A DNA stretch of 35,406 nucleotides from an uncultured Lachnospiraceae bacterium (lineage in GTDB: Bacteria > Bacillota > Clostridia > Lachnospirales > Lachnospiraceae), in assembly GCA_947384285.1 (NCBI GenBank), contig CANDGI010000034.1, positions 1-35,406 on the forward strand. The letters are read 5' to 3'. The position numbers and the translations under genes were made by a program. Shown here in pieces: positions 23,560 to 32,036 of this stretch. The notes below the pieces were generated by a model, which saw only the letters and a program-made list of their open reading frames with translations, did no database searches and was not told the origin of the DNA. Within the stretch, counting starts at the first letter, position 1. Every line of letters begins with the position of its first letter.

Positions 23560-24012
23560 TTAGAAATATTTTCTGTTGCCCCAAAGATTACTTTTCTTTA
23601 AATCCAAATATTCATTATAGGCTTTTTCCAATATCTGCTTTTCATTGGCAAAACGGAGCAGATGGTAGGCCTCATGAAATTTGTAATACCCTGAATCAAC
23701 AAAATATTCTTCCCGTTGTGGTTTGCTGTAATAACTGTCTGCCATCATAAGATACCAATGCACATCCTTTTCCACCGTATCATCCGGCACCGTAAAAGTA
23801 TACTGGCTCTTCCCTACATACTTAATGATAGAGGCGTCTACTCCTGTCTCTTCCAACACCTCTCTCGCTGCTGTGTCTCTGTATTCTTCACCTGGCTCCA
23901 CAGTTCCTTTTGGAAGTACCCAGCCCTCATATTTGTTCTTATAATTCTTATACAAAAGCAAAATCTTTCCGCGAAATATTACCACACCACCACAACTCGT
24001 TGCTTCAATCAT
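23560..24012 (-). CDS. NUDIX hydrolase
   Basis: 150 residues with a complete Nudix box G36-x5-E42-x7-REVLEETG (36-58), preceded by a beta-strand LLLYKNYKNKYEGWVLPKG. The layout, with GGVVIF near the start and HWYLM after the box, resembles Ap4A/diadenosine polyphosphate-type or general bis(5'-nucleosyl) hydrolases (MutT/YmfB-like small members), but the substrate cannot be read from sequence. ATG 24012 has AGGAGGTATTGCA upstream. It has its own promoter (24052-24080) and terminator and so is monocistronic, although it is on the same strand as the upstream PBP gene. Confidence 0.92.
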   Translation of the reverse strand: MIEATSCGGVVIFRGKILLLYKNYKNKYEGWVLPKGTVEPGEEYRDTAAREVLEETGVDASIIKYVGKSQYTFTVPDDTVEKDVHWYLMMADSYYSKPQREEYFVDSGYYKFHEAYHLLRFANEKQILEKAYNEYLDLKKSNLWGNRKYF

Positions 24013-24051
24013 TGCAATACCTCCTGATGTGGTTTATAGAACTTTGAAATT

Positions 24052-24080
24052 AGTATACCCCTTTTTCCATTTTCTTGCAA
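24052..24080 (-). promoter_or_regulatory. Sigma-A promoter of the Nudix gene
   Basis: TTGCAA, 17 nt, TATACT on the minus strand. Confidence 0.7.
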
Positions 24081-24175
24081 GAAGTTTCTGCCATTTGGAC
24101 GATGCAACCTGAATCTGGCTCAAATATCCCACCGGCTGCACCGCAATCCCGGGGAAAACAATTTTCAAACACGCG
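24081..24175. repeat. Possible dispersed intergenic element
   Basis: Non-coding stretch between the PBP stop and the Nudix promoter. Its CCTGAATCTGGCTCAAATAT (24108-24127) matches the tandem repeat downstream of recG, and it shares TTTCTGCCAT and CGTGTTTGAAAA (here inverted) with 11530-11575. Multi-copy status cannot be shown from one window. Confidence 0.35.
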
Positions 24176-25642
24176 CTAGCTTTCGCTGAAATACCGGTCA
24201 AAGACCTGCTTTGCAATGGGAACCGCCGCCGTACTTCCCGCACCGCCTTTTTCCACAATGACGGTGACCGCTATCGTTCCCTTCTCCTGTGTGGACGCGT
24301 ATCCGGTAAACCATGCATGGCTTTCCGATTTGTTATTGCTGAACTCCGCAGAGCCCGTCTTGCCCGCTGCCTGATAATTCTGGCCGTTTAATTGGGAGCC
24401 GGTTCCTTCGCTTACCACCAGCGACATAAATTCCCCCAGCTTTGCAGCCTCCTCCTCCGATAACAGGGCTCCATACTGGGAAGAACGGTATTTTTTTACC
24501 GTGACGCCTTTATAATTTTCGGTATGGTCAATCACATAGGGACGCATCAATACGCCTTTGTTGGCGATTGCCGATGTTATCACAGCCATATGCATGGGCG
24601 TTACCAACGTCTCTCCCTGCCCAATGGCCGTCTGGGTCGCCTCATCTGTATTGGAATTTTCCTTCAGCACAAAACTGCTCTTATTGGAAGGATAGGAAAT
24701 GGGCAGAGCCTTGCCAAACAGCATACTGTCACAAAGCTGTCCAAAAGCCTTTTTGTCCAGCCCCAAACCGATATTCGCATAAGAGGTATTGCAGGATTTG
24801 GCAAAGGAAACCTCCAGGTTTTCCGTTCCATGGACTGCATGGTTATAGCAGTGTATCTCTGTATTCTCCATAGCAATGCTTCCAGTGCATTCATAAGAAT
24901 AATTATGGTAGCTGGGATTTTCCCGGATGTACTCTAATGTAGTTAAAATTTTAAAAGTAGAGCCTGGCGGGTACAAGCCCTGGGTCACCCGGTTGACCAA
25001 AATGGAATTCTCACTGTCCGTATCCGAAATAATATTTTCCCATTCCGCTTCTATGGTATTCGGGTCAAAATCCGGCTTTGAAACCATGGCAAGGATTTTT
25101 CCGGTGGAGGGCTCCAGCACAACCACTGCACCCCGGTTTGCTCCCAATGCCTGGTATGCCGTTTCCTGCAAATCATAGTTGAGGGTGGTTACAATATTAT
25201 CCCCCTGGTTTTTCTGGTTCTGTATGCCATGGAACACCTGCTCCAAAAAAAACGCATGGGAGCGGAGCAGGCTGAAATTCCCGAAAGATTCGATTCCTGA
25301 TTTTCCATTGCTGTCATATCCTACCGCATGGGCAAACATGCTGCCATAGGGATAATACCTTGTCTCACTTCCATCTTCTCCCACCACCGTCTGTGCCAGC
25401 GTCTTGCCGTCTGCGGAACGGATTTCCCCCCGGACCACATGCTCTGCAAAGGTATTCTGCCTGGTATTGTAAGGGCTGTTGATAAAATCTTCACTGCGGA
25501 AAATCTGAAAATAAGCGAAATACCCCATCATCAGCATAAACATGCCCACAAACAGATAGGTAATCACCACAAATTCCCTGTTCTTTTTCTTATTGATGTG
25601 AGTCGAATTTCTGGACTTTTGTTCCACGGATGATTTCTTCAT
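24176..25642 (-). CDS. Class B penicillin-binding protein (transpeptidase)
   Basis: Membrane-anchored DD-transpeptidase that cross-links peptidoglycan made by its SEDS partner. 488 residues: cytoplasmic basic tail, one membrane helix (about 24-47), dimerisation region, then the transpeptidase domain with all three catalytic motifs: S228-T-F-K231, S283-C-N285, K428-T-G430. The short N-terminal module resembles PbpA of Actinobacteria and short clostridial PBPs rather than full-length PBP2/FtsI. It begins 24 nt after the SEDS gene, the normal pairing. ATG 25642 is used, with AAGGAAGGG somewhat far upstream. The first 41 nt of the gene and its upstream base are present as an imperfect copy inside the SEDS 3' end (see repeat). 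Beta-lactam target by family. Confidence 0.94.
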   Translation of the reverse strand: MKKSSVEQKSRNSTHINKKKNREFVVITYLFVGMFMLMMGYFAYFQIFRSEDFINSPYNTRQNTFAEHVVRGEIRSADGKTLAQTVVGEDGSETRYYPYGSMFAHAVGYDSNGKSGIESFGNFSLLRSHAFFLEQVFHGIQNQKNQGDNIVTTLNYDLQETAYQALGANRGAVVVLEPSTGKILAMVSKPDFDPNTIEAEWENIISDTDSENSILVNRVTQGLYPPGSTFKILTTLEYIRENPSYHNYSYECTGSIAMENTEIHCYNHAVHGTENLEVSFAKSCNTSYANIGLGLDKKAFGQLCDSMLFGKALPISYPSNKSSFVLKENSNTDEATQTAIGQGETLVTPMHMAVITSAIANKGVLMRPYVIDHTENYKGVTVKKYRSSQYGALLSEEEAAKLGEFMSLVVSEGTGSQLNGQNYQAAGKTGSAEFSNNKSESHAWFTGYASTQEKGTIAVTVIVEKGGAGSTAAVPIAKQVFDRYFSES

Positions 25643-25711
25643 GAATCCATGCCCTTCCTTTCCTCATTAATCAAAATCCTGGACTTTTGTCCCATGGATA
25701 GTTTCTTCATG
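25603..25711 (-). repeat. Imperfect direct repeat spanning the SEDS-PBP junction
   Basis: 25671-25711 and 25603-25643 are 41-nt copies with 34 identities, 68 nt apart. The second copy is the PBP start (CATGAAGAAA...). The first lies, in another frame, at the end of the SEDS gene and encodes its last residues (HEETIHGTKVQDFD). Confidence 0.8.
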
Positions 25712-27238
25712 GGATGATAGTTTTTCCTTTCTCTTTTTTCTGCCAGGCTTTTTCACCTTTTCCGTCTTTGCCTCATCAAAAGTTTTCGTATTTCCCTCAT
25801 TTGCTTCACCAAGGTTTTTCGCAACCCAGGAACCGATTTCTCTGGATTCCTGGGAAATTTTTTCTTCTACTTCATCTATCTGGCGGCTCTTCTGTTTCTT
25901 TTTCTTAGGTTTTGCGGCCATCTCCACCTCTTCTTCCCCACGCTCCCGCATCAAATACAGGCCCTGAATCACCGCAAAGAGAATCAACGTACTAAGAAGG
26001 GAACTGCCTCCGTAGCTTACAAGGGGAAGGGTCACGCCTGTGGAAGGGATAAATTTGATATCTCCCCCAATGGAAAGGAAAATCTGGAACCCATAAATCG
26101 TCCCCAGCCCCAACGCCACCAATTTATAAAAAAAATCCTTCATCTGCATAGCGATATTCAGAAACATCAAAAAGCAGCTTACGCAGACTAAAATCAGGCA
26201 GACAGCAAAAATTCCGCCCAATTCTTCTGCAATTGCAGAAAAAATAAAATCTTGTTTTACTTCTGGTATCTTATAGGGCATCCCCTGATTCAATCCCATG
26301 CCGAACCATCCGCCTGTCCCGATTGCAAACAGCGAGTTGGATACCTGGTTCCCCTCCCTTTCAAATACTGCAAGGGGATCCTGCCAGGCCACCACACGCA
26401 CCCGGACGTGGTCGAACAAAAAATAGGCAGCCACGGAGGCAGCTGCGCCGCACAGCAGCCCTCCTGCGAAATAGTACAGCTTTCTCGTGGCCACATACAG
26501 CATCACCATATAGGCAATAAAAAATATCAGCGCAGCCCCTAAGTCCCGGGATAACACTAAAATTACCACATGCATTGCCGCCACCAGGGTAGCTTTTACC
26601 ACCTGCACAAATTCAGTTGACTCGTAAAACATAGACGCAGCAAAAAAAACAAATATAATTTTAATAAATTCCGAAGGCTGGACCGTAATTCCCGCTACAG
26701 AAAAGGACAGCTTGGCTCCATGGGATACTGCACCCAGCACCGCCACCACCCCCAGCATGGTGATTCCTGCCAGGGCATACATCCAGGTAAGGCTTCGGAC
26801 AAATTTCCAGCGGCTGATAAAATATGGAATCAGCATGGTAAGCGCCATGGAAACAATGGCAATGACAAATTGCTTTACCGCATGCTTGTAGGAAAGACGG
26901 GTCAGCATCACAAAGCCGATGCACATAAGCATACACATATTATTCACCACAAGCTTGGATACCCTCTTGTAAAAAATTCCATATAAGGCCTGCACTGCAA
27001 GAAAGAAAACCACCTGTTCCAGATAAAATTTCAGCAAATCCTGGTTCTTTGTAGACAGGTACAGAACTGCGTAGGCATTCAGATGGAACAAATACATATA
27101 AGCCATCTGCTTTTTGAATTTCCATGCCTGTTCTTCCAAATCTACATGTCTGCCCAAAGCAGAAAAGCACTGCCAGGTATAAAGCGCAAACAGTATAATC
27201 ATTGTGTACTTGGATAGTTCAGTAATTAAATGTACCAT
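25667..27238 (-). CDS. SEDS-family peptidoglycan glycosyltransferase (RodA/FtsW/SpoVE type)
   Basis: Polytopic membrane polymerase that extends glycan strands from lipid II with a class B PBP. 523 residues, about ten hydrophobic segments. The SEDS signature includes VQPSEFIKI (about 187-193), catalytic Asp232 in SRDLGAAL, and LPLVSYGGSS near the C-terminus of the membrane part. The N-terminus has an additional segment before the first classical helix, as in other Lachnospiraceae members. From about residue 440 a long hydrophilic tail rich in Lys and Glu extends about 80 residues; its last residues derive from the duplicated PBP start. ATG 27238 is 3 nt after the U32 stop. RodA versus FtsW cannot be settled from the sequence. 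Confidence 0.93.
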   Translation of the reverse strand: MVHLITELSKYTMIILFALYTWQCFSALGRHVDLEEQAWKFKKQMAYMYLFHLNAYAVLYLSTKNQDLLKFYLEQVVFFLAVQALYGIFYKRVSKLVVNNMCMLMCIGFVMLTRLSYKHAVKQFVIAIVSMALTMLIPYFISRWKFVRSLTWMYALAGITMLGVVAVLGAVSHGAKLSFSVAGITVQPSEFIKIIFVFFAASMFYESTEFVQVVKATLVAAMHVVILVLSRDLGAALIFFIAYMVMLYVATRKLYYFAGGLLCGAAASVAAYFLFDHVRVRVVAWQDPLAVFEREGNQVSNSLFAIGTGGWFGMGLNQGMPYKIPEVKQDFIFSAIAEELGGIFAVCLILVCVSCFLMFLNIAMQMKDFFYKLVALGLGTIYGFQIFLSIGGDIKFIPSTGVTLPLVSYGGSSLLSTLILFAVIQGLYLMRERGEEEVEMAAKPKKKKQKSRQIDEVEEKISQESREIGSWVAKNLGEANEGNTKTFDEAKTEKVKKPGRKKRKEKLSSHEETIHGTKVQDFD

Positions 27239-27241
27239 AAA

Positions 27242-29497
27242 TTATTCGACTCCTCGCGTAAAATGGCCGTTGGTATAGTCTGAAAAATATTTCTCCCGGT
27301 AATCCGGAGCAGAAAGCACCCGCCTTAAGCATTCAAACACATGCTCTGCTTCTTTTGGGCTTTCCTGGGTAAAGGACACCCGGATTCCCTCTGGGCATAG
27401 CTCATATATTTTTTCCATATGATGCAGTAAAGATGTGGGACTGGTATTATAAATGATATTATAGCAATCCTCACATTGCTTTTTCACCGGAAATCGTTTG
27501 CCATAACGGTCTTTTAAGTAAGAAATATTATTGCCATGGTCACAGTCTGATGTGTTTTTCCCAAGGCACTGGCTGCTAATCATCAAAGGCTGGCAGCCAT
27601 AAACAATCAGCTCTCCTCCAGCAGCATTCATTTCTTTTAATTCTTTAAAATTTAATTCCACTGGAAAAGTCACATGGGAGACAGATAATTCCTCCAATGC
27701 CCTGGCTGCTTCGCTGGAATATCCATACAGGTTATAATCTCCCTGCACCGATTTAAAATTCGCCTTCATTTCTTTTAAAAATTGAATCTCCTCATAATTT
27801 CTTATCAGATACCCGTCTGGCTGGGCTTTCTCTATCTCGCCCCAGTTTTTACAAAACCATAGTGCTGTTTCCCTGCGGAAAATATAAGGCAATGCCAGAT
27901 AGCAATTCTTTCCGGCTTCATGCGCCTGATAAACCTGGGCCTTAAGCTTATCTGCCAATGCTTTCCTGTGAAATGCCGACGACTCAAGATAAATCCGGGC
28001 TGTTTCCGGCTGTCTCAGTGCAGCCTGGAATTGTTCGAATGTCTCTGCCAGAACGCGAAGCTCCATTCCACGTCCCAATGCGTCCTTTGCCATACAGGCT
28101 TCCGGGATTCTTTTCCCTGCCGCTGCAGCAGAAGGATTCTTCCAATGATTCTTTGCTTCTTCCAGATGCCCCGGATTTCTGCGGTATCTTTTCAAAATCT
28201 CTTCCTGCAGGCATTGGAGCCCCGCCCTGCGCAAATGGTTTAAGGCTCCCACCGTAAGAAACACATTCTCATCCATCTCAACTTCTAATTCTTCAAATGT
28301 AAAAGGCGTGTTCCCCGTCTTTTTCATCTTTTCCAACACTGTTTCCCGGGACAAAGGCTGATTCAAAGCCGGGCAAACCATTTCCCCAATTGCTTCCGCT
28401 TCAATCCCTTTATACTGTAACATAAGATGGGCAGGACTTCCTTGAAAAAGTCTTAAGATTCCTTTTATTTTTTCTTTTCCTTCTATCCGGCCTTCATTTC
28501 CCCTGGGATGCTCCCTCAGGCTTTCCTTGTCTTTTTCGTGGGAAGGTTTGAGAAAGGTAACCATATCTTTCCCATTTTTCCTGGTATAATATCCATCTGT
28601 AAATCCGCATCGATTGCCTAACGCCAACAGAAGCTCTTTGTCCTCTTCCACAACCTTATAAGGCTGCGCCGGATCGGACTCGTATTTATCCAGATACTTC
28701 CGGTAAATCCTTGTCACCCCTGCGGCATATTCCACCTGCTTCATTCGTCCTTCAATTTTTAAAGAATAAACGCCGCTTTGGATTAATTGAGGAAGAAGTT
28801 CAATCGTGCATAAATCTTTTAAGCTCAAAAGATATCCGCCCTTCCCTTTTCGGGATGCCTCCTGCCTGTCCCCCAGCAATTCATAGGGCAGACGGCAGGG
28901 CTGGGCGCACCTGCCGCGGTTTCCGCTCCTGCCTCCAATCATGCTGCTCATCAAACATTGACCCGAATAACAGTAACAGAGGGCGCCATGGACAAAGCTT
29001 TCAATCTCTGCCCCGGTTTCTTCATAAATATGGGAAATTTCCTCCAGGCTCAGCTCCCGGGCGGCAACAATGCGGCTGCATCCTGCTTCCAAAAGCAATT
29101 TTGCCCCATACACCCCGGTAACCGTCATCTGTGTGCTGGCATGGATGGGAAGCCCCGGGAAATAATTCCGTATAAAACGAAGCACGCCTATATCCTGCAC
29201 AATCACAGCATCCAGCCCTGCCTCGTAAAGAGAGCTGAGATAGGAATACAGCTCTCTCATTTCCTGCTCTTTCAACAACGTATTTACTGTAAGGTAAAGC
29301 TGCTTTCCCCTAAGGTGAAGGTAATCTAAAGCTTCTAACAATTCCTGTTTGGTAAAATTATCTGCATAAGCCCTTGCGCCAAATTTATTCCCTGCCGCAT
29401 ATACTGCGTCTGCCCCGGCATCCGCAGCTGCCTTTAAAATGTCCAAAGAACCTGCCGGTGATAATAGCTCTGTTTTTCTTTTTATGTTACGGCACAT
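27242..29497 (-). CDS. U32-family peptidase-like protein with DUF3656
   Basis: 751 residues. The U32 (YhbU/PrtC/RlhA/TrhP) family includes enzymes for tRNA or 23S rRNA hydroxylation and reputed collagenases. The N-terminal TIM-barrel part begins TELLSPAGSLDILKAAADAGADAVY. The Cys cluster is at 174, 176, 181, 197 and 201 (ALCYCYSGQC...GRCAQPC), likely binding Fe-S. A long C-terminal extension (about 320-751) fits the DUF3656 arrangement of large clostridial U32 proteins. ATG 29497 has AAGGAG upstream. It lies between zapA and the SEDS gene, 3 nt from the latter, suggesting co-translation. The prevailing role is RNA hydroxylation rather than proteolysis, by family knowledge only. Confidence 0.92.
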   Translation of the reverse strand: MCRNIKRKTELLSPAGSLDILKAAADAGADAVYAAGNKFGARAYADNFTKQELLEALDYLHLRGKQLYLTVNTLLKEQEMRELYSYLSSLYEAGLDAVIVQDIGVLRFIRNYFPGLPIHASTQMTVTGVYGAKLLLEAGCSRIVAARELSLEEISHIYEETGAEIESFVHGALCYCYSGQCLMSSMIGGRSGNRGRCAQPCRLPYELLGDRQEASRKGKGGYLLSLKDLCTIELLPQLIQSGVYSLKIEGRMKQVEYAAGVTRIYRKYLDKYESDPAQPYKVVEEDKELLLALGNRCGFTDGYYTRKNGKDMVTFLKPSHEKDKESLREHPRGNEGRIEGKEKIKGILRLFQGSPAHLMLQYKGIEAEAIGEMVCPALNQPLSRETVLEKMKKTGNTPFTFEELEVEMDENVFLTVGALNHLRRAGLQCLQEEILKRYRRNPGHLEEAKNHWKNPSAAAAGKRIPEACMAKDALGRGMELRVLAETFEQFQAALRQPETARIYLESSAFHRKALADKLKAQVYQAHEAGKNCYLALPYIFRRETALWFCKNWGEIEKAQPDGYLIRNYEEIQFLKEMKANFKSVQGDYNLYGYSSEAARALEELSVSHVTFPVELNFKELKEMNAAGGELIVYGCQPLMISSQCLGKNTSDCDHGNNISYLKDRYGKRFPVKKQCEDCYNIIYNTSPTSLLHHMEKIYELCPEGIRVSFTQESPKEAEHVFECLRRVLSAPDYREKYFSDYTNGHFTRGVE

Positions 29498-29628
29498 AAC
29501 ATCTCTCCTTAAAAAGATGATCCAAAGAAGGGGACGCCGGGAAATGACAGGTTATCTGGAATATACTGTGATACCTTACGAAGCACAGCGGTATATTTCA
29601 GATAAATTTCATTTTCCGGCAGCCCCTT

Positions 29629-30312
29629 TCACCCATTTGCAGGCTGCGCCTGGCTGTTTCCCAGTCCCTGGCGACTGCCATTATCGGAATTATGGTTTAC
29701 AGGCTGCGCCTGGCTCTTCTCCTGTCCAGGACGGTTCCCATTGTCAGTCTCATGATTCACTGGCTGCACCTGGCTGTTTCCCAGTCCCTGGCGACTGCCA
29801 TTATCGGAATTATGGTTTACAGGCTGCGCCTGGCTCTTTTCCTGCCCGGAATGTGTTCCGGCAGCGGGCTCATGGCTGATGGGCTGTACTTGTCCTTTTA
29901 CTTTCCCCAGCAGCGCATCTTCCAGTGCATTTTCCAGTTTCGATTTATGTAATAAAAGCTTCCGGTTCTCCTTCTCAAGTTCCGCCGCTGTCTTTTCACC
30001 GCTTTCCGCTTTAATTCTCAGGGAAATTAATTCATGCTTTAATTCATAAATCTCCCTTTCCTTTTCTTTTACATCCTGATCCAGCTTCTCTGCCTGATCT
30101 CTGGCTTTAAAATAATCGTCCGCTATATTTAATTCTACCAGGGTAGCCTTCATCTCCGCCGGAAAACGGCGAAACTGCTCCATTTCATCAAATTCATTCA
30201 TCTTGCCATTAATATATTTTGCCACTTTCTGCAAATAATCTTCACTTTCATAGCCGCTTAACGTATAAATCTTTCCTCCAATTAACACGTCGGCACTGGT
30301 TTTTGCTGACAT
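29629..30312 (-). CDS. zapA: Cell division protein ZapA with repeat-bearing C-terminal tail
   Basis: 227 residues from ATG 30312, set by AGGAGAGG upstream. ZapA binds and bundles FtsZ at the division site. The ordinary ZapA domain occupies about 1-80 (ADVLIGGKIYTLSGYESEDYLQKVAKYIN with the typical EMEQF), followed by a coiled coil (about 75-140). Unlike the usual ~90-130-residue protein, it carries a Gln/Asn/Ser-rich tail (about 145-224) of four 20-residue repeats encoded by 60-bp DNA repeats, probably disordered. It has its own promoter beside the ruvB stop. It is the first of a zapA-U32-SEDS-PBP series, so division genes group together. The tail is lineage-variable by its nature. Confidence 0.88.
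   Translation of the reverse strand: MSAKTSADVLIGGKIYTLSGYESEDYLQKVAKYINGKMNEFDEMEQFRRFPAEMKATLVELNIADDYFKARDQAEKLDQDVKEKEREIYELKHELISLRIKAESGEKTAAELEKENRKLLLHKSKLENALEDALLGKVKGQVQPISHEPAAGTHSGQEKSQAQPVNHNSDNGSRQGLGNSQVQPVNHETDNGNRPGQEKSQAQPVNHNSDNGSRQGLGNSQAQPANG
29641..29880 (-). repeat. Four 60-bp tandem repeats in zapA
   Basis: Units at 29641, 29701, 29761 and 29821. Units 1 and 3 differ at only 2 of 60 positions and units 2 and 4 resemble each other less, so the array has a 120-bp higher-order period. The frame is kept throughout. Confidence 0.9.
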
Positions 30313-30356
30313 ATATCCACCCTCTCCTGACACTAATCTGTTCCGCCACTCTCTTA

Positions 30357-30384
30357 ATTATAACTGATTTCTACAGAAAAACAA
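30357..30384 (-). promoter_or_regulatory. Sigma-A promoter of zapA
   Basis: TTGTTT, 16 nt, TATAAT on the minus strand, directly after the ruvB stop at 30388. Confidence 0.65.
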
Positions 30385-30387
30385 ATA

Positions 30388-31380
30388 CTATTTTGCAATT
30401 CCGAAATGTTTATAAGCAAAATCAGTGGCAACCCTGCCCTTAGGCGTTCGGTTGATAAACCCGTTCTTCACCAGATAAGGCTCATATACGTCCTCAATGG
30501 TTCCGGCATCCTCCCCAAGGGAAGCCGCAAGGGTATCCAGCCCTACGGGTCCTCCCTGGAATTTTTCTATCATAGCCATTAAAATATTCCGGTCGTTCTG
30601 GTCCAGGCCGAACTTATCAACCTCCAGCAAATCCAGTGCAAAAACCGCCACCTCCCTGGTAATCTTCCCCTGGTATTTTACCTGGGCAAAATCCCGCACC
30701 CGCTTCAGCAGCCGGTTGGCCAGCCTGGGCGTCCCTCTGGAGCGCCTTGCCAGTTCAAATGCCCCCTCATCGTCAATTTCAACCTGAAGCTTTTTTGCAG
30801 AATGAAGGATAATGGTTTTCAACTCCTCTGGATAATAAAATTCCAGATGGTGCACCACACCAAAACGATCCCGCAAAGGCGCCGACAAAAGCCCCGCCCG
30901 GGTGGTGGCTCCTACCAGGGTAAAATGGGGCAAATCCAGGCGGATAGAACGGGCGCCAGCTCCCTTTCCAATCATAATGTCAATCACATAATCTTCCATC
31001 GCAGGGTAAAGCACCTCTTCCACCTGCCGGTTCAGGCGGTGGATTTCATCTACAAAAAGGATATCCCCTTCCTGCAGGCCGCTTAAAATCGCTGCCATTT
31101 CCCCAGGTTTTCCAATGGCAGGCCCGGAAGTAATTTTCATATGTACGCCCATCTCGTTAGCGATAATTCCTGCCAGCGTCGTCTTTCCCAATCCTGGCGG
31201 CCCATAAAAGAGCACATGATCCAAGGCCTCCTGCCGCTGCCTGGCGGCTTCTATATAAACCTTCAGGGTTTTTTTTGCCTTTTCCTGTCCAATATACTCT
31301 TCCAACCGCTGCGGGCGCAGACTGGTTTCTATTTTCAGATCTTCTTCCTGAATCTGGGTGGAAATCACACGTTTTTCCAT
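30388..31380 (-). CDS. ruvB: Holliday junction branch-migration ATPase RuvB
   Basis: 330-residue AAA+ motor that forms hexameric rings on both sides of RuvA-bound Holliday junctions. Walker [10 protein letters not shown] at 60-68, Walker B DEIH at 111-114, sensor 1 [11 protein letters not shown] and arginine finger in LRDRFG, then a winged-helix domain (about 250-330) with FINRTPRGR-like ending (here NRTPKGRVA). ATG 31380 follows GAAAGGAAC. It begins 20 nt after ruvA, as a ruvAB pair. ruvC is not adjacent, as is usual in Firmicutes that use RecU instead. Confidence 0.98.
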   Translation of the reverse strand: MEKRVISTQIQEEDLKIETSLRPQRLEEYIGQEKAKKTLKVYIEAARQRQEALDHVLFYGPPGLGKTTLAGIIANEMGVHMKITSGPAIGKPGEMAAILSGLQEGDILFVDEIHRLNRQVEEVLYPAMEDYVIDIMIGKGAGARSIRLDLPHFTLVGATTRAGLLSAPLRDRFGVVHHLEFYYPEELKTIILHSAKKLQVEIDDEGAFELARRSRGTPRLANRLLKRVRDFAQVKYQGKITREVAVFALDLLEVDKFGLDQNDRNILMAMIEKFQGGPVGLDTLAASLGEDAGTIEDVYEPYLVKNGFINRTPKGRVATDFAYKHFGIAK

Positions 31381-31400
31381 GGAGGATGTTCCTTTCTATT

Positions 31401-32009
31401 TTAAAATGCCATTTGCTTTAAGGCTGCCTTCAACACTTCCTCTACCGTAATGTCTGGGGTAAACTCTACCCCGTTCACTGCTTTCAAAGCTTCCGAAGAT
31501 GAGTATCCCAAAGCCGCCAGCGCCTGCACGGCTTCGCTTTTCACGCCGGAAAGCGCATCTCCCTGGCTAACTGCCGCATCAACGGCCTTCCGCTCAAAGA
31601 CATCCTCTAACTTTAACTTATCCTTTAACTCCAGGATTAACCTCTGGGCTGTCTTGCTGCCGATTCCAGGAGCCTTGGCAATTGCCTTGGCATCCTCCCC
31701 AAGCACTGCAAACCGCAGGTCGTCCGGCGTCATCACCGTCAAAATTGCCAGCGCGCCTTTGGGGCCTATGCCGCTGACCCCCAGAAGAAGCTTGAAGATG
31801 TTCAGGTCGTCCCTGGTGAGAAATCCATAAAGCTCCATCAGCTCTTCCTTCACATGAAGGTAAGTATAAATCTTTATTTTCTGGCCTGTTCCGGTAAAGT
31901 TATCTATCATGCTGGCTGGAATATGCACATTATAACCCACATTATTTACTTCTACTACAATGGTATCATCTAAAATCTCAACCAGTTCACCTTTCAGATA
32001 AGAATACAT
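31401..32009 (-). CDS. ruvA: Holliday junction-binding protein RuvA
   Basis: 202 residues: OB domain (about 1-63), two helix-hairpin-helix motifs in domain II (VSGIGPKGALAIL and APGIGSKTAQRLILELKDK), an acidic hinge, and the C-terminal domain III that contacts RuvB (ALAALGYSSSEALKAV). ATG 32009 has AAAGGAGGC upstream. It is 27 nt after miaB and 20 nt before ruvB, so miaB-ruvA-ruvB reads as an operon. Length and order are typical for clostridia. Confidence 0.98.
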   Translation of the reverse strand: MYSYLKGELVEILDDTIVVEVNNVGYNVHIPASMIDNFTGTGQKIKIYTYLHVKEELMELYGFLTRDDLNIFKLLLGVSGIGPKGALAILTVMTPDDLRFAVLGEDAKAIAKAPGIGSKTAQRLILELKDKLKLEDVFERKAVDAAVSQGDALSGVKSEAVQALAALGYSSSEALKAVNGVEFTPDITVEEVLKAALKQMAF

Positions 32010-32036
32010 GAAGCCTCCTTTTCAGCATCCGCAGCA

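Noticed and set aside
24034-24258. 74-codon minus-strand frame across the PBP end and the Nudix promoter
   Set aside because: It overlaps the PBP 3' end in another frame and the Nudix promoter, and has no initiation signal; the intergenic part looks like a non-coding repeat.
29641-29880. CRISPR-like array
   Set aside because: The 60-bp units are contiguous, in frame and without unique spacers; they are a coding minisatellite.
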